6,309 nt of DNA from contig JAGLIN010000131.1 in assembly GCA_023142975.1 (NCBI GenBank), positions 1 to 6,309 on the forward strand, given 5' to 3'. The first letter of the stretch is position 1; the number at the start of each line of letters is the position of its first letter. Shown piece after piece: positions 6,228 to 6,309 of this stretch. Origin of the DNA: Candidatus Parcubacteria bacterium. GTDB lineage: Bacteria; Patescibacteriota; Minisyncoccia; JAHIHE01; JAGLIN01. The position numbers were made by a program, and so were the translations under genes. The notes under the pieces are model-generated. The model did no database searches, was not told the origin of the DNA, and was given only the letters and a program-made list of their open reading frames with translations.

Positions 6228-6250
6228 TGTTTCGTTGTTTTTAAAATTTC

Positions 6251-6307
6251 TGTCATCCCAGAATTTTTTCTGAAGCAATAGCTTCAGAAAAAATATCTGG
6301 GATCCAG
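6251..6307. repeat. Long hairpin repeat ahead of map, near the window edge
   Basis: CCCAGAATTTTTTCTGAAGC (6257-6276) pairs with 6281-6301 (GCTTCAG...ATCTGGG) around a 4-nt AATA loop with a single bulged A. The stem extends by two A-T pairs into the outer boxes TGTCAT (6251-6256) and ATCCAG (6302-6307), giving about 22 pairs. The outer boxes equal those of the 28-bp units at 885-912 and 1027-1054, while the inner stem differs, so it looks like a variant of the same repeat family. It lies 24-80 nt ahead of the map start. Confidence 0.75.
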
Positions 6308-6309
6308 TT

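Noticed and set aside
6228..6278. TTG start giving map 17 extra N-terminal residues
   Set aside because: The extra codons derive largely from the hairpin repeat and are unlike MAP N-termini; the ATG at 6227 gives normal family length.

Overview
This is a 6.3 kb AT-rich piece of bacterial chromosome in which every gene reads leftward (minus strand). In transcription order it holds: methionine aminopeptidase (map), the YqgF/RuvX nuclease-fold protein, a membrane GT39/ArnT-like glycosyltransferase broken by a frameshift, a dolichyl-phosphate-sugar-synthase-like GT2 glycosyltransferase, a GalT-like nucleotidylyltransferase, a small multi-pass membrane protein of the 'small multidrug export' family (COG2426), and a NifS/IscS-type cysteine desulfurase whose 3' end lies outside the window. 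The AT bias, compact proteins, near absence of Shine-Dalgarno sequences, gene overlaps and short palindromic intergenic repeats suggest a Candidate Phyla Radiation bacterium (Parcubacteria-like Patescibacteria). That placement is inferred from style, with no marker-gene proof.

Layout. 6228-6309: a long hairpin repeat ahead of map. 5454-6227: map. 5373-5453: a second repeat type filling most of the gap. 4962-5372: ruvX, overlapping the next gene by the four bases ATGA. 3374-4965: the GT39-like gene in two frames. 2601-3332: GT2, with a plausible promoter just ahead of it. 1595-2611: the galT-like gene, overlapping GT2 by 11 nt. 1072-1551: the COG2426 membrane protein. 859-1071: a gap holding an inverted pair of 28-bp repeats, MITE-like. 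1-858: cysteine desulfurase, carrying a perfect 14-bp-arm palindrome inside its reading frame. No gene-free stretch exceeds 300 bases.

How the genes may work together. map and ruvX are housekeeping genes. The middle three form a plausible surface-sugar route: the GalT-like enzyme handles hexose-1-phosphate/UDP-sugar, the GT2 moves sugar to a polyprenyl phosphate, and the GT39/ArnT-like membrane enzyme uses that lipid-linked sugar outside the membrane. The last step is interrupted here by an apparent one-base deletion.

The most interesting non-gene content is the repeats. Four palindromic or inverted repeats of at least three kinds occur; three loci share a TGTCAT end, and a separate palindrome sits in frame inside a conserved enzyme. 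I see no defence system, CRISPR array, transposase gene, tRNA or rRNA.
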